DNA of 9,849 nucleotides from Betaproteobacteria bacterium (GCA_021414185.1 JAIOOZ010000113.1:1-9849); one strand, 5' to 3'; positions 1-6,909 are shown, numbered from the stretch's first letter. Notes: generated by a model from the letters alone, not told the origin. Numbers and translations: made by a program.

Positions 1-1818
1 GTACCACGGGCTGGCGGCAGTATCGCGAAACCAGTACCACAGCAGGCCATTGCCCGCGGGCAGGAGTATCCACACCGGTTTGCCCAGCGCCCCGGCAAAA
101 TGCGCGACGACATTGGAAGTCGTAATAATGAGATCGCAGGCGTGAATCAGCGCCGCGATGCCGTCCAGATCGTTAAAAAGGTCGACGCTGTCCAGATGCA
201 GGAGTTCGCGCCCTGCGCGGTCGCGCAAACTCTCCCGCTCCGCCTGCGTATCGCCATATTGCAGGTTCACGAACACGGCTTCGCCTGCGGCAATTACCGG
301 CGCGAGATCCGGCAAGTTCAAACTCTTGTGCGCGAGCCCTTTGCTTTTCCATGCGATGCCGATGACCGGCCCGCGATTGGCGCCCTTCACTTCCTGTCGT
401 AATTGCGCGGCACGTTCGAGATCGGGCACCAAAAATCCGCGCCGCTCGGGAAATGCCTGCCAGTTGGGCCGCAGCCAGCGCCCGAGGCTCGCGAGGGGGG
501 TTTGAAATTTAATTGCCGGGTCGCGCGTCAAATCGTGCGGAATGGTGAGCCGCGGAACCACCGCGGCGCCAGGAAAAGAACGCCCGAACAATTGCACCAG
601 GCGATGGTCGGTTTCGACGACCAGTTCCATTCCCGCCGCGAGCAAATCCGGCAGCATGATGGCGTGCAGGATTTCGTCGCCTAGGCCCTGCTCTCCCCAT
701 ACCAGCAACTTGCCTTGGCCGGGGGACGCGGCGGGGCCCGGCCACTCGGGCTGGCTGAACAGCCGGATATTCGGCAACAGGAACCCGCGCTTGCGCCACC
801 GCCAGTCATCTTCGGCCCAGCCTGGTGCAAGATCGCCGTTGCGCAGACAGGCCAGGCTGCGGTTCGCGTGCGCGTCGGCATGTCCGGGATCGATCGCGAT
901 TGCGCGCGCGTAACTCGCCGCCGCTTCGGCCGGCCGATTCAAGGCGTCCAGCGCATTGCCACGATTGTTATGCGCATCGGCGTATTCGGGTTTGAGCGCG
1001 AGCGCGCTGTCGTAGTCCGCCAGCGCATCCTGCTGACGGTTCAGCGCCTGCAGCGTGCTGCCGCGATTGAAGTACGTCTCCGCGCGACCGGGCATGATTG
1101 CCAGCGCGCGGTCATAGCTCGCGATAGCCTCGGCGTGGCGCTCGAGACCTTGCAGCGCATTGCCGCGAAGGTTGTGCGCATCGGCGGAGTCCGGCGCCAA
1201 GGCCAGCGCGCTGTCGCAATCCGCCAGCGCTTCGGCGTGCCGTTCCAGCTTGAGCAACGCATCGGCACGGCCGACCAGCGCCTTCGCGTAGCCCGACTGG
1301 AGTGCAAGCGCGCGCTCATAGCCGGCAATCGCTTCCACGGGCCGGTTCAGCGCCTGCAGCGCGTTGCCGCGATGGTAATGAGCTTCGGCATAGTTGGGCT
1401 GGGCGGCGAGGGCGCGGTCGTAGCTTGCGATCGCCTCGGCATGGCGATTGAGCGCCTGCAATGAATTGCCGCGATAGGTGAGCGCTTCGGCATACTGCGG
1501 CCTGACCGCCAGCGCTTTGGCATAGCTCGCGAGCGCCTCGTCGTGCCGGTTCAGGGACTGCAGCGCAGTGCCGTAATTGCAATTCGCTTCCGCCGATTTG
1601 GGCTCGCGCGCGAGGGCTTTTTTGAAAAACTGCACGGCTTCGTCAGGCCGGCCCTGCTGCGCCCGCGCGACACCCGACAGATGCAACGCGTGGAAATTGC
1701 GCGGCTGCGCTTTGAGAATGGCCTGATACAACTGCTCGGCCTCGACGACTTCGCCGCGCTGATGCAAAGCCAGCGCCCGCGCGAGAGTGGCGGCCAAATC
1801 AATTGGCGGCATGGGCAT
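1..1818 (-). CDS. TPR-repeat glycosyltransferase (GT9/GT41-like C-terminal domain), partial at window edge
   Basis: The frame is open for 606 codons from ATG 1818 to the left edge, so the C-terminus is missing. Residues 1-41 form a first TPR, and residues 42-313 hold eight consecutive 34-residue TPRs of the type A-E-A-x-x-x-R-G-N-x-L-Q-A-L-N-R. From about 335 comes a glycosyltransferase domain. Its landmarks are W-G-E-Q-G-L-G-D-E-I at 374-383, I-G-I-A-W-K-S-K at 486-493, and a nucleotide-sugar-site-like segment S-N-V-V-A-H-F-A-G-A-L-G-K-P-V-W at 568-583. The last visible residues, S-P-W-Y, are where related proteins continue for only a few dozen residues. This architecture is known from proteobacterial TPR glycosyltransferases found in flagellin and surface glycosylation loci, where TPRs bind the acceptor protein. 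Donor and acceptor are not readable here. An in-frame TGA lies 21 bases before ATG 1818; ATG 1812 is an alternative start. No strong ribosome binding site is visible. The gene starts 42 bp after the upstream methyltransferase and is probably its operon partner. Confidence 0.93.
   Translation of the reverse strand, partial: MPMPPIDLAATLARALALHQRGEVVEAEQLYQAILKAQPRNFHALHLSGVARAQQGRPDEAVQFFKKALAREPKSAEANCNYGTALQSLNRHDEALASYAKALAVRPQYAEALTYRGNSLQALNRHAEAIASYDRALAAQPNYAEAHYHRGNALQALNRPVEAIAGYERALALQSGYAKALVGRADALLKLERHAEALADCDSALALAPDSADAHNLRGNALQGLERHAEAIASYDRALAIMPGRAETYFNRGSTLQALNRQQDALADYDSALALKPEYADAHNNRGNALDALNRPAEAAASYARAIAIDPGHADAHANRSLACLRNGDLAPGWAEDDWRWRKRGFLLPNIRLFSQPEWPGPAASPGQGKLLVWGEQGLGDEILHAIMLPDLLAAGMELVVETDHRLVQLFGRSFPGAAVVPRLTIPHDLTRDPAIKFQTPLASLGRWLRPNWQAFPERRGFLVPDLERAAQLRQEVKGANRGPVIGIAWKSKGLAHKSLNLPDLAPVIAAGEAVFVNLQYGDTQAERESLRDRAGRELLHLDSVDLFNDLDGIAALIHACDLIITTSNVVAHFAGALGKPVWILLPAGNGLLWYWFRDTAASPWY
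880..1695 (-). repeat. Eight tandem 102-bp units encoding TPRs
   Basis: This stretch is exactly 8 x 102 bp and encodes residues 42-313 of the glycosyltransferase. Each unit encodes one 34-residue TPR. Several units are similar at DNA level as well as protein level: versions of the 20-mer GCGCTGCAGGCGCTGAACCG recur (minus-strand sense) at the same place in the repeat. Such arrays can gain or lose whole units by recombination without breaking the frame. Confidence 0.88.
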
Positions 1819-1860
1819 GGTCCGGGCGATAGTTGATCATGCGCGCCATTCTGCGCCTGC

Positions 1861-3177
1861 TCATATGCCGCTATTGCTGACCGGCTCAACCGTGCGGTGC
1901 CGCAGCAGCAGGCGGTCGATCGCCGTCAAAAATTCGAACAGCGCCTGAAAATCGCGGAACAATGCCGCGTCGTCCGGCGGCGCAGCGCGCAACGCGGGCT
2001 CGGCCCTGACAGCGGCAAAGACCGCGCCGAAATCGCGCCGGCCGTCGATGTGCTGCACGATGAAATCCCCGTATTTGCCCGGCGTGAGCAGGCCCTTGAT
2101 ACCGGTGGCGGGGTCGTCGACCATGAACGGCAGCGACCGGTGCTGGCGGATGAGCGCCGCCAATTGCGCCCCGCTGGGGCCATTGAAAAAGCCGGGCACG
2201 TAGTCGGCATTGCCGTAAGGCGCGCGGCTGGCCGCGGACTGCGTCGCGAAAAAAGTGTGCATGGTCACGCTGCCGCTGAGCAATTCGGCAATCGCGTATT
2301 GCTGGCGCAGCGGCAGTGCGCGGACCGACTCCAGGAAAGCCGCCTGCTGCGGCGCCACCACCATTTCCGGCAGATACGCGGAGCGGCCGCGCCCGCGATA
2401 GGTCAACTCAAGGTGCAGTCCGTGTCGGCCCTCGAACCAGTCATAGAGTTCGTCGACCGTATAAGCGCGATCCTGCGTATGCAGCAGCAGATCGTAGATG
2501 CCGGCATCTCCGCCGTGCTTGTGGTCATGAAAAAGCTCCTCGCCGCACTTGAACCAGTTGGTCGGGGGCGCCGCTTCAAGCACGTCGCGCGTATTGCGTA
2601 TCATGGCCGTTGCATCCGGTGCGCCCTGGTTGATGAGCCGCATCAGCGCTTGCATCTGGTAGACGCCGCTTCTGCCGTATTTGCCGTAGACCATGATGCC
2701 GAGCGCGCCGTCTTCCTTGCGCGCCGACAGCAATGCGCGCAGGCCCTGGTCGGGATCGTCGAGGTGGTGCAGAACGCCGAGGCAGTTGACGTAATCGAAC
2801 TGGCCGAGCCCCAGCGCGGGCAATGCCAGCAGGGATTCATGCACCCAGGTAATGTTATTGAGGCCGACTACGTTGGCGCGCTGGCGGGCGATGTCGATGG
2901 CCGCCCGGCTCAAATCGAGATGCACGATCTCGGCGTTGGTATGGCGCAGCTGCTCGGCGAGAAATATCGTCGAGTCCCCGGTGCCGCCGCCGGCAACAAG
3001 GACGCGGAAACGGTCGCGAAAAGACTGCCGCCCCGCGTAGCAATAGTGATTAAGCATGGCCAGATCGTCGAGCCATGTGCGCACCAGACGCGCTTTTTCG
3101 TCGGCAGGATCGCGCGGCGGATACGGCAACTCCTCGTATTGCGCGCGGACCTGCGGCAGGTACTGGTCTGATTTCAT
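1861..3177 (-). CDS. Class I SAM-dependent methyltransferase with long C-terminal domain
   Basis: This 438-residue protein carries a Rossmann-type methyltransferase domain in its first half. Residues 14-20 read Y-E-E-L-P-Y-P, a short conserved element ahead of the fold. Motif I is V-L-V-A-G-G-G-T-G-D (59-68), the acidic strand-2 position is in H-L-D-L-S (86-90), and the post-II segment contains G-V-L-H-H-L-D-D-P (134-142). The second half (about 250-438) is a separate domain with an L-S-G-S-V-T-M-H-T-F-F segment; I do not recognise its function, and it may be substrate-specific or regulatory. The catalytic part is clearly homologous to the C-terminal part of the TPR-methyltransferase at 6939-9038. 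The substrate is unknown; a glycan or glycoprotein is inferred from the neighbours. Start ATG 3177 is preferred because the conserved Y-E-E-x-P-Y-P motif follows closely, although no clear Shine-Dalgarno sequence precedes it. The gene lies between a small methyltransferase upstream and the TPR glycosyltransferase downstream, all on one strand. Confidence 0.92.
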   Translation of the reverse strand: MKSDQYLPQVRAQYEELPYPPRDPADEKARLVRTWLDDLAMLNHYCYAGRQSFRDRFRVLVAGGGTGDSTIFLAEQLRHTNAEIVHLDLSRAAIDIARQRANVVGLNNITWVHESLLALPALGLGQFDYVNCLGVLHHLDDPDQGLRALLSARKEDGALGIMVYGKYGRSGVYQMQALMRLINQGAPDATAMIRNTRDVLEAAPPTNWFKCGEELFHDHKHGGDAGIYDLLLHTQDRAYTVDELYDWFEGRHGLHLELTYRGRGRSAYLPEMVVAPQQAAFLESVRALPLRQQYAIAELLSGSVTMHTFFATQSAASRAPYGNADYVPGFFNGPSGAQLAALIRQHRSLPFMVDDPATGIKGLLTPGKYGDFIVQHIDGRRDFGAVFAAVRAEPALRAAPPDDAALFRDFQALFEFLTAIDRLLLRHRTVEPVSNSGI

Positions 3178-3240
3178 AGTGCGGTGCCGGGAAAGGTACG
3201 CGCCGCGAAGTTATCGATCGCTATTGAACTATATTTCCAC

Positions 3241-3261
3241 GCCTGCGCAGGCCGTACGGCC
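3241..3261. repeat. Two overlapping perfect 12-bp palindromes
   Basis: GCCTGCGCAGGC (3241-3252) and GGCCGTACGGCC (3250-3261) are each perfectly self-complementary and overlap by three bases. They lie in the 94-bp gap between two minus-strand methyltransferase genes, about 10 bp past the stop codon of the upstream one. No T-run follows in the direction of transcription, so a classic rho-independent terminator is not supported. They could be a weak RNA hairpin affecting relative expression of the two genes, a protein-binding site, or chance in GC-rich DNA. Confidence 0.45.
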
Positions 3262-3271
3262 AGCGACGAAA

Positions 3272-3802
3272 TCACACCTGTTTTCGGTCGACAACCACCC
3301 AGAATCCCATAGGCATCCGGTTGAACGACGCGAGCTCGAACCGGTCCATGAATTTCGGCAGCCACCACGAAGGAGGCTGTTGTATCAGGTGGGCATTGCG
3401 CCCGTCGGTGAGGAACTTGACGGCGGGCCCGGTATGCACGGTGAATATGCCGACGCCCGCGGTGACGCGTTTCAGATCGTCGAGCACGTTGTCGAGGAGC
3501 GCTGGCTCGATATGCTCGAGCACGTCGATGCACGCCACGAAATTGCACGGCTGGGCCGGCGCCGACCATTCGGGGATCGCCGGGTCGTAATGCCGGAAGG
3601 ACAACGGCCGCTTCATGTTTTGTTTAAGCGTGACGCCAAGACGGCCTTTGCCTGCGCCGTAGTCGAGCACCTCGTTGGCGTTGACCGCCTCGATCACCTG
3701 CGCCACCAGCGGCGCGTAGTGCACGGACGCCACGCCATAGTCGGGGTTTTTGTGCAGCTGCTGCTGCATTTCCCGGTAGTCTTCGCTGATTAGTTCGCTC
3801 AT
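3272..3802 (-). CDS. Small class I SAM-dependent methyltransferase
   Basis: The product has 176 residues and is essentially one methyltransferase domain. Motif I is V-L-D-Y-G-A-G-K-G-R-L-G (45-56), the likely SAM-binding acidic residue is in the H-Y-D-P segment (71-74), and the post-II strand and helix read V-A-C-I-D-V-L-E-H-I-E-P (89-100). A tail segment Q-P-P-S-W-W-L-P-K-F (142-151) probably lines the substrate pocket. I chose ATG 3802 although the frame stays open upstream to 3928: the extra 42 residues are low-complexity and Arg/Ala/Gly-rich, whereas GGAG followed by AGG lies just before 3802 and the family fold begins soon after it. The protein is shorter than most free-standing class I methyltransferases, which fits small sugar or lipid methyltransferases in polysaccharide loci. 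It is the first gene of the left minus-strand block and is divergent from the FkbM gene. The substrate is unknown. Confidence 0.88.
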   Translation of the reverse strand: MSELISEDYREMQQQLHKNPDYGVASVHYAPLVAQVIEAVNANEVLDYGAGKGRLGVTLKQNMKRPLSFRHYDPAIPEWSAPAQPCNFVACIDVLEHIEPALLDNVLDDLKRVTAGVGIFTVHTGPAVKFLTDGRNAHLIQQPPSWWLPKFMDRFELASFNRMPMGFWVVVDRKQV

Positions 3803-3983
3803 CGGACCTGCACTCCGCTCATGACAGTTTGCGGGCCCGGCCGCGCGGCCGCCGCAGATTCCCGCATCGTTCAATTTTAACACGGCGCGCCGCGTGCCGA
3901 CCGCGGACGCCGGCCGCCCCCTGCGCAAGGCCGGATGTTAAACTGCCGCGATTGCATATCGCAGCGCCGCCCCGATTCCCATC
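3803..3983. promoter_or_regulatory. Divergent intergenic region, likely two promoters
   Basis: This 181-bp gap separates two divergent operons, so it must hold or lie near the promoters of both. Most of it is very GC-rich, with the palindromes GGCCGCGCGGCC (3839-3850) and CGGCGCGCCG (3883-3892). The only AT-rich islands are GTTCAATTTTAAC (3869-3881), itself an imperfect inverted repeat, and TGTTAAAC (3936-3943). Read on the minus strand the first gives TTAAAAT, a plausible -10-like element for the left operon. I see no convincing -35 partner on either strand. The promoter call rests mainly on gene orientation. Confidence 0.4.
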
Positions 3984-4745
3984 GTGATCACCCTCGAAGA
4001 ATACGAAAAACTCAATCCGCGCACCGAGCTGAAGCACGGCGACATCTCCGTGCTGTACGCCACGCCGAACACCACCACCCGCTGGCGGGTCGATTCGCTG
4101 TTCGAAAAAGAGCCGATAACCATCGAATGGATAGCCGGCTTCCGGCCGGATGACGTGCTGGTGGACGTCGGCGCCAACGTCGGCATGTACACGGTGTGGG
4201 CGGCGAAGACGCGCGGGGTGCGCGTGTTTGCATTCGAACCGGAATCGCAGAATTTTGCGCTCCTCAACCGTAATATTTTTCTCAATGGACTGGGCGAGCG
4301 CGTCAACGCCTACTGCCTCGCCATGTCGGATACCGCCGGCCTTTCCCAGCTTCATTTGTCGAATTTCACGCCCGGAAGTTCCTGCCATTCGTTCGGGGAG
4401 CAGGTTGATTACAATCACGTGCCGATGCAGCCGGCTTATTCGCAAGGCTGCGTGTCGGCACGGCTCGACGACCTCATCGCCAGCGGCGCGGTGGCCGAGC
4501 CCGACCATGTCAAGATTGACGTCGATGGCTTCGAGCCGAAAGTCGTTGCCGGTATGCAGCGTACTATCGCGGGCGGTAAGCTGCGCTCATTGCTGATCGA
4601 GATCAACCAGAACCTTGCCGATCACCGGCAGCTGGTGGCCGATCTGCAAGCGCGCGGTTTCAGCTACGATCCGGCGCAGGTGGCGGCGGCCGAACGCAAA
4701 AGCGGGCCTTTCCAGGGATGTGCGGAATATGTTTTCAAGCGCTGA
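3984..4745 (+). CDS. FkbM-family SAM-dependent methyltransferase
   Basis: This 253-residue protein has the full FkbM (Methyltransf_21-like) layout. Residues 1-52 are an N-terminal cap. Motif I is V-D-V-G-A-N-V-G-M-Y-T (60-70), and the acidic residue binding the SAM ribose is probably Glu85 in F-A-F-E-P-E. The family signature H-V-K-I-D-V-D-G-F-E-P (175-185) is followed by a helix and a strand R-S-L-L-I-E-I-N (201-208). FkbM-type enzymes O-methylate sugars and polyketides and are frequent in surface-glycan and flagellin-glycan islands. The start is GTG 3984, because an in-frame stop lies at 3939 and no ATG is available before motif I; a Shine-Dalgarno sequence is not obvious. It opens the plus-strand operon, and its stop codon is one base before the best start of the oxygenase gene, which suggests translational coupling. 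The substrate is inferred only from context. Confidence 0.94.
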   Translation: MITLEEYEKLNPRTELKHGDISVLYATPNTTTRWRVDSLFEKEPITIEWIAGFRPDDVLVDVGANVGMYTVWAAKTRGVRVFAFEPESQNFALLNRNIFLNGLGERVNAYCLAMSDTAGLSQLHLSNFTPGSSCHSFGEQVDYNHVPMQPAYSQGCVSARLDDLIASGAVAEPDHVKIDVDGFEPKVVAGMQRTIAGGKLRSLLIEINQNLADHRQLVADLQARGFSYDPAQVAAAERKSGPFQGCAEYVFKR

Positions 4746-4746
4746 A

Positions 4747-5490
4747 ATGCAATTGATTTACCGGGTCGCGAATGCGCCGATCGAGATGTATCCGTATCCG
4801 CATATCCTGGTGCACGATGTATTCCCCGCCGATTTTTACCGCGCTTTGCGCGAGCATTTGCCGCCCGCCAGCGCGTACAAGTCGCTCAAGGCGATGGGCC
4901 GCGTCGGCAGCGCCTATCCCGAGACCCGCTTCGTGCTGCCCCTGACTCCGCAAGACGTTGCGGCGCTGGCCGAACCCTACCGCAGTTTCTGGAACAACAC
5001 TGCGAGCTGGCTGCTCGGCGGCGCTTTCGGTCAGATCGTGCTGCAGAAATTCTCCCCTCTGCTCGCGCAACGCTTCGGCAACGCCACGACCATCCAGTAC
5101 GGGCACGAAGCTCTGGTGATCCAGGACCGCACCGACTACGCGCTGGGACCGCATACCGATTCGCCGTCGAAAGTGCTGTCCTTCCTGTTTTATCTGCCGG
5201 CCGACGACGCCATGCCCCACCTGGGAACGTCGATGTATCTGCCCAAGGACCCGTCGTTTACCTGCGCCGGCGGGCCGCACCACGGTTTCGACAAGTTCAA
5301 CCGCATGCTCACCATGCCGTACGTTCCCAATACGCTGTTTGCTTTCATGAAGACCGACAACGCGTTTCACGGCGTCGAACCGATTGCGGAGCGCAATGTC
5401 GAGCGCGCGCTTATGCTTTACGATATCCGGGTCGCCAACGCGCCCGAACCCGCGCCGGCGCCGCCGCCGCGGACCCAGTTTACTTTTTGA
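4747..5490 (+). CDS. Fe(II)/2-oxoglutarate-dependent oxygenase
   Basis: The 247-residue product shows the double-stranded beta-helix signature of 2OG-Fe(II) oxygenases. The H-x-D iron ligands are His136 and Asp138 in G-P-H-T-D-S, the distal iron ligand is His208 in N-A-F-H-G-V, and the 2-oxoglutarate-binding Arg is probably Arg220 in V-E-R-A-L. The N-terminus has P-Y-P-H-I-L-V-H-D-V-F-P, a common opening in prolyl-hydroxylase-like members. Such enzymes hydroxylate proteins, amino acids, sugars or lipids; the substrate cannot be read here. ATG 4747 lies one base after the FkbM stop. ATG 4729 is an in-frame alternative that would overlap FkbM by 17 bp and has AGGGA ten bases upstream, so the start is uncertain by six residues. 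The C-terminus ends in a Pro/Ala-rich tail (231-241). Placement between two methyltransferases suggests hydroxylation followed by O-methylation, which is inference. Confidence 0.9.
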   Translation: MQLIYRVANAPIEMYPYPHILVHDVFPADFYRALREHLPPASAYKSLKAMGRVGSAYPETRFVLPLTPQDVAALAEPYRSFWNNTASWLLGGAFGQIVLQKFSPLLAQRFGNATTIQYGHEALVIQDRTDYALGPHTDSPSKVLSFLFYLPADDAMPHLGTSMYLPKDPSFTCAGGPHHGFDKFNRMLTMPYVPNTLFAFMKTDNAFHGVEPIAERNVERALMLYDIRVANAPEPAPAPPPRTQFTF

Positions 5491-5508
5491 GCGGCGCATT
5501 GCGCGCCC

Positions 5509-5512
5509 GAGG
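5509..5512 (+). promoter_or_regulatory. Ribosome binding site GAGG deciding a GTG start
   Basis: GAGG lies seven bases before GTG 5520, ideal spacing. The nearest alternative, ATG 5535, has no comparable purine run before it. This supports initiation of the TylF-like gene at GTG. Confidence 0.65.
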
Positions 5513-5519
5513 CTGACCC

Positions 5520-6269
5520 GTGCGAAACGATCTGATGAATGCCGTTGTTGCCCAAGTCAATGCTTTCCATATCCGGCCGCACGTCGAATACGACTACCAG
5601 AACATACGGCGGCGGATGATATTCGAAAGCCTCACGCAGGGCGTCCAGTACGTAATCAATAACGCAGTCGAAGGCGACATCGCCGAGTTCGGCACGTTTT
5701 CCGGTTTCAGCACCTTTACCATCGCGCGCGCGATGGCGGCTTACTGGGAAATTTTCGCGGAGTACGTGAGGCTGCATAACTCGCCGAAAAAATCGTTGTG
5801 CCTGTTCGACAGCTTTCAGGGCCTGCCGCCCTCCGCCGGCGGCGTGGACGCGGCGTCGCCCAACGTGCAGACCGGGCGCTGGAAAGCGGGCACTTTTACG
5901 GGATTAACGAAGGACGAACTGTTCGCACTGTGCGCCTCGACGTACGACCAGGACAAGATTCACATCTTCGACGGCTGGTATGCGCAGACGCTGCCGCAGA
6001 TTCCGGCGCCGGCGAAGTTTGCGATGGTGCACCTGGACTGCGACCTCTACAGCTCGACGATCGAAGTGCTCGACCATTTGCTCGCCCGCAAGCATCTCGC
6101 CGACGGCTGCGTGCTTTTTTTCGACGACTGGAACTGCAACCAGGCTTCGCCGCGTTTCGGCCAGCGCCGCGCCTGGCGCGAAGCCACCGCCAAACACAAC
6201 GTCGAATTTTCGGATTGCGGGGATTACGCGGTGCTCGGCCACAAATTCATCGTCCATACCGCCGTGTAA
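5520..6269 (+). CDS. TylF/MycF-type macrocin-O-methyltransferase family protein
   Basis: The product has 249 residues and covers the whole TylF family domain. Motif I is G-D-I-A-E-F-G-T-F-S-G-F-S-T (52-65), followed by L-F-D-S-F-Q-G-L-P (95-103). The metal-site region contains H-L-D-C-D-L-Y (171-177) and F-F-D-D-W (200-204). In TylF and MycF the equivalent acidic cluster binds the Mg ion that positions a sugar hydroxyl for O-methylation of macrolide deoxysugars. Homologues are also common in polysaccharide and glycoprotein-decoration clusters without any macrolide, and no polyketide gene is present here. The start is GTG 5520, backed by GAGG at 5509. It is 29 bp after the oxygenase and 31 bp before the glutathione transferase, on the same strand. 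A sugar O-methyltransferase role is likely, but the exact acceptor is unknown. Confidence 0.93.
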   Translation: MRNDLMNAVVAQVNAFHIRPHVEYDYQNIRRRMIFESLTQGVQYVINNAVEGDIAEFGTFSGFSTFTIARAMAAYWEIFAEYVRLHNSPKKSLCLFDSFQGLPPSAGGVDAASPNVQTGRWKAGTFTGLTKDELFALCASTYDQDKIHIFDGWYAQTLPQIPAPAKFAMVHLDCDLYSSTIEVLDHLLARKHLADGCVLFFDDWNCNQASPRFGQRRAWREATAKHNVEFSDCGDYAVLGHKFIVHTAV

Positions 6270-6300
6270 TTTGCGGCGCCACCCACCGGGAGAGATCGAG

Positions 6301-6909
6301 ATGCTGAAGATTCTGGGCCGCAAGACTTCGAGTAACGTGCAGAAGGTATTGTGGTGCTGCGAGGAAATCGGATTGCCTTTCGAGCGCACCGACATCGGCG
6401 GCGAGTTCGGCAAGAACAAGGAGCCTGAATACCTCGCGCTCAACCCGAACGGCCTGGTGCCGACCATCAACGACGATGGTTTTGTTTTGTGGGAGTCGAA
6501 TTCGTGCGTGCGCTATCTGGCCGCCAAATACGGAAAAGGCAAATTGTGGCCGGCCGATGCGCAGCTCGCCGCGAGCGCCAGCCGCTGGATGGACTGGCAG
6601 CTCTCGACCTTGAACGCACCGGTCGGCACGCTGTTCCGCGCGTACCTCAGAAAAGAAGACTTGCCCGCGGCGGACATCGAAGCGGCGCGCAAGCGCGGCG
6701 GCGAAGTGTGGAAAATGCTCGACGCGCAGCTCGCAAAAACACCTTTTGTCGCCGGCAGCGAACTGACCGTGGGCGACATCGCGATGGGCAACGCGATACA
6801 CCGCTGGTACAAGTTCCCGATCGAGCGGCCGGATTTGACCAATCTCAAAGCGTGGTATGGCCGTTTATGCGCGCGGCCCGCTTACCAGAAACACATCGGT
6901 AGCCTGTAA
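6301..6909 (+). CDS. Glutathione S-transferase family protein
   Basis: This 202-residue protein has a typical GST length and layout. The N-terminal thioredoxin-like domain (1 to about 80) holds the S-S-N-V-Q-K-V-L-W helix start (10-18), where a Ser is the likely catalytic residue. The cis-proline motif is L-V-P-T-I (52-56), and the glutathione gamma-glutamyl site is W-E-S-N (64-67). The all-helical C-terminal domain carries the folding motif L-T-V-G-D-I-A (155-161). Members conjugate or reduce electrophiles and peroxides with glutathione in the cytoplasm; the natural substrate here is unknown. ATG 6301 is preceded by GGGAGAG at 6288-6294, a strong ribosome binding site. The frame is open further upstream, but that part overlaps the TylF-like gene in another frame. 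The gene is last in the plus-strand operon by position. It has no obvious link to glycan decoration and may belong to the chromosomal background or be read through from it. Confidence 0.95.
   Translation: MLKILGRKTSSNVQKVLWCCEEIGLPFERTDIGGEFGKNKEPEYLALNPNGLVPTINDDGFVLWESNSCVRYLAAKYGKGKLWPADAQLAASASRWMDWQLSTLNAPVGTLFRAYLRKEDLPAADIEAARKRGGEVWKMLDAQLAKTPFVAGSELTVGDIAMGNAIHRWYKFPIERPDLTNLKAWYGRLCARPAYQKHIGSL

Noticed and set aside
715..1464. Plus-strand open frame of 249 codons with repeated R-I-A-x-x-V-M-R-I-G-like segments
   Set aside because: The internal repetition simply mirrors the 102-bp TPR repeats on the minus strand, which read as canonical TPRs.
880..1695. Regular spacing of repeated DNA resembling a CRISPR-like array
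   Set aside because: The period is exactly 102 bp, the repeats are contiguous and diverged, and they translate as 34-residue TPRs.
1897..3171. Long open frame (424 codons) on the plus strand opposite the methyltransferase at 1861-3177
   Set aside because: It is an antisense shadow: the minus-strand frame has clear SAM-binding motifs, while this one shows no domain and an Arg/Gln/Val-rich composition typical of the reverse of GC-rich genes.
3803..3928. 42-residue N-terminal extension of the small methyltransferase
   Set aside because: The extension is Arg/Ala/Gly-rich without structure and would cover the divergent promoter region; ATG 3802 has GGAG/AGG just upstream.
3819..4508. Minus-strand open frame of 229 codons opposite the FkbM gene and the divergent region
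   Set aside because: Shadow frame of low-complexity composition; the FkbM motifs on the plus strand are decisive.
4735..5499. Minus-strand open frame of 254 codons opposite the oxygenase
   Set aside because: Antisense shadow; the plus-strand frame has the complete iron and 2-oxoglutarate ligand set.
5520..6269. Macrolide biosynthesis role for the TylF-like gene
   Set aside because: No polyketide synthase, aminosugar or macrolide resistance gene is present; TylF homologues are common in glycan loci.
5980..6300. 107-residue upstream extension of the glutathione S-transferase
   Set aside because: It lies over the TylF-like gene in another frame and is Arg/Ser/Thr-rich; the GST fold starts right at ATG 6301, which has a strong ribosome binding site.
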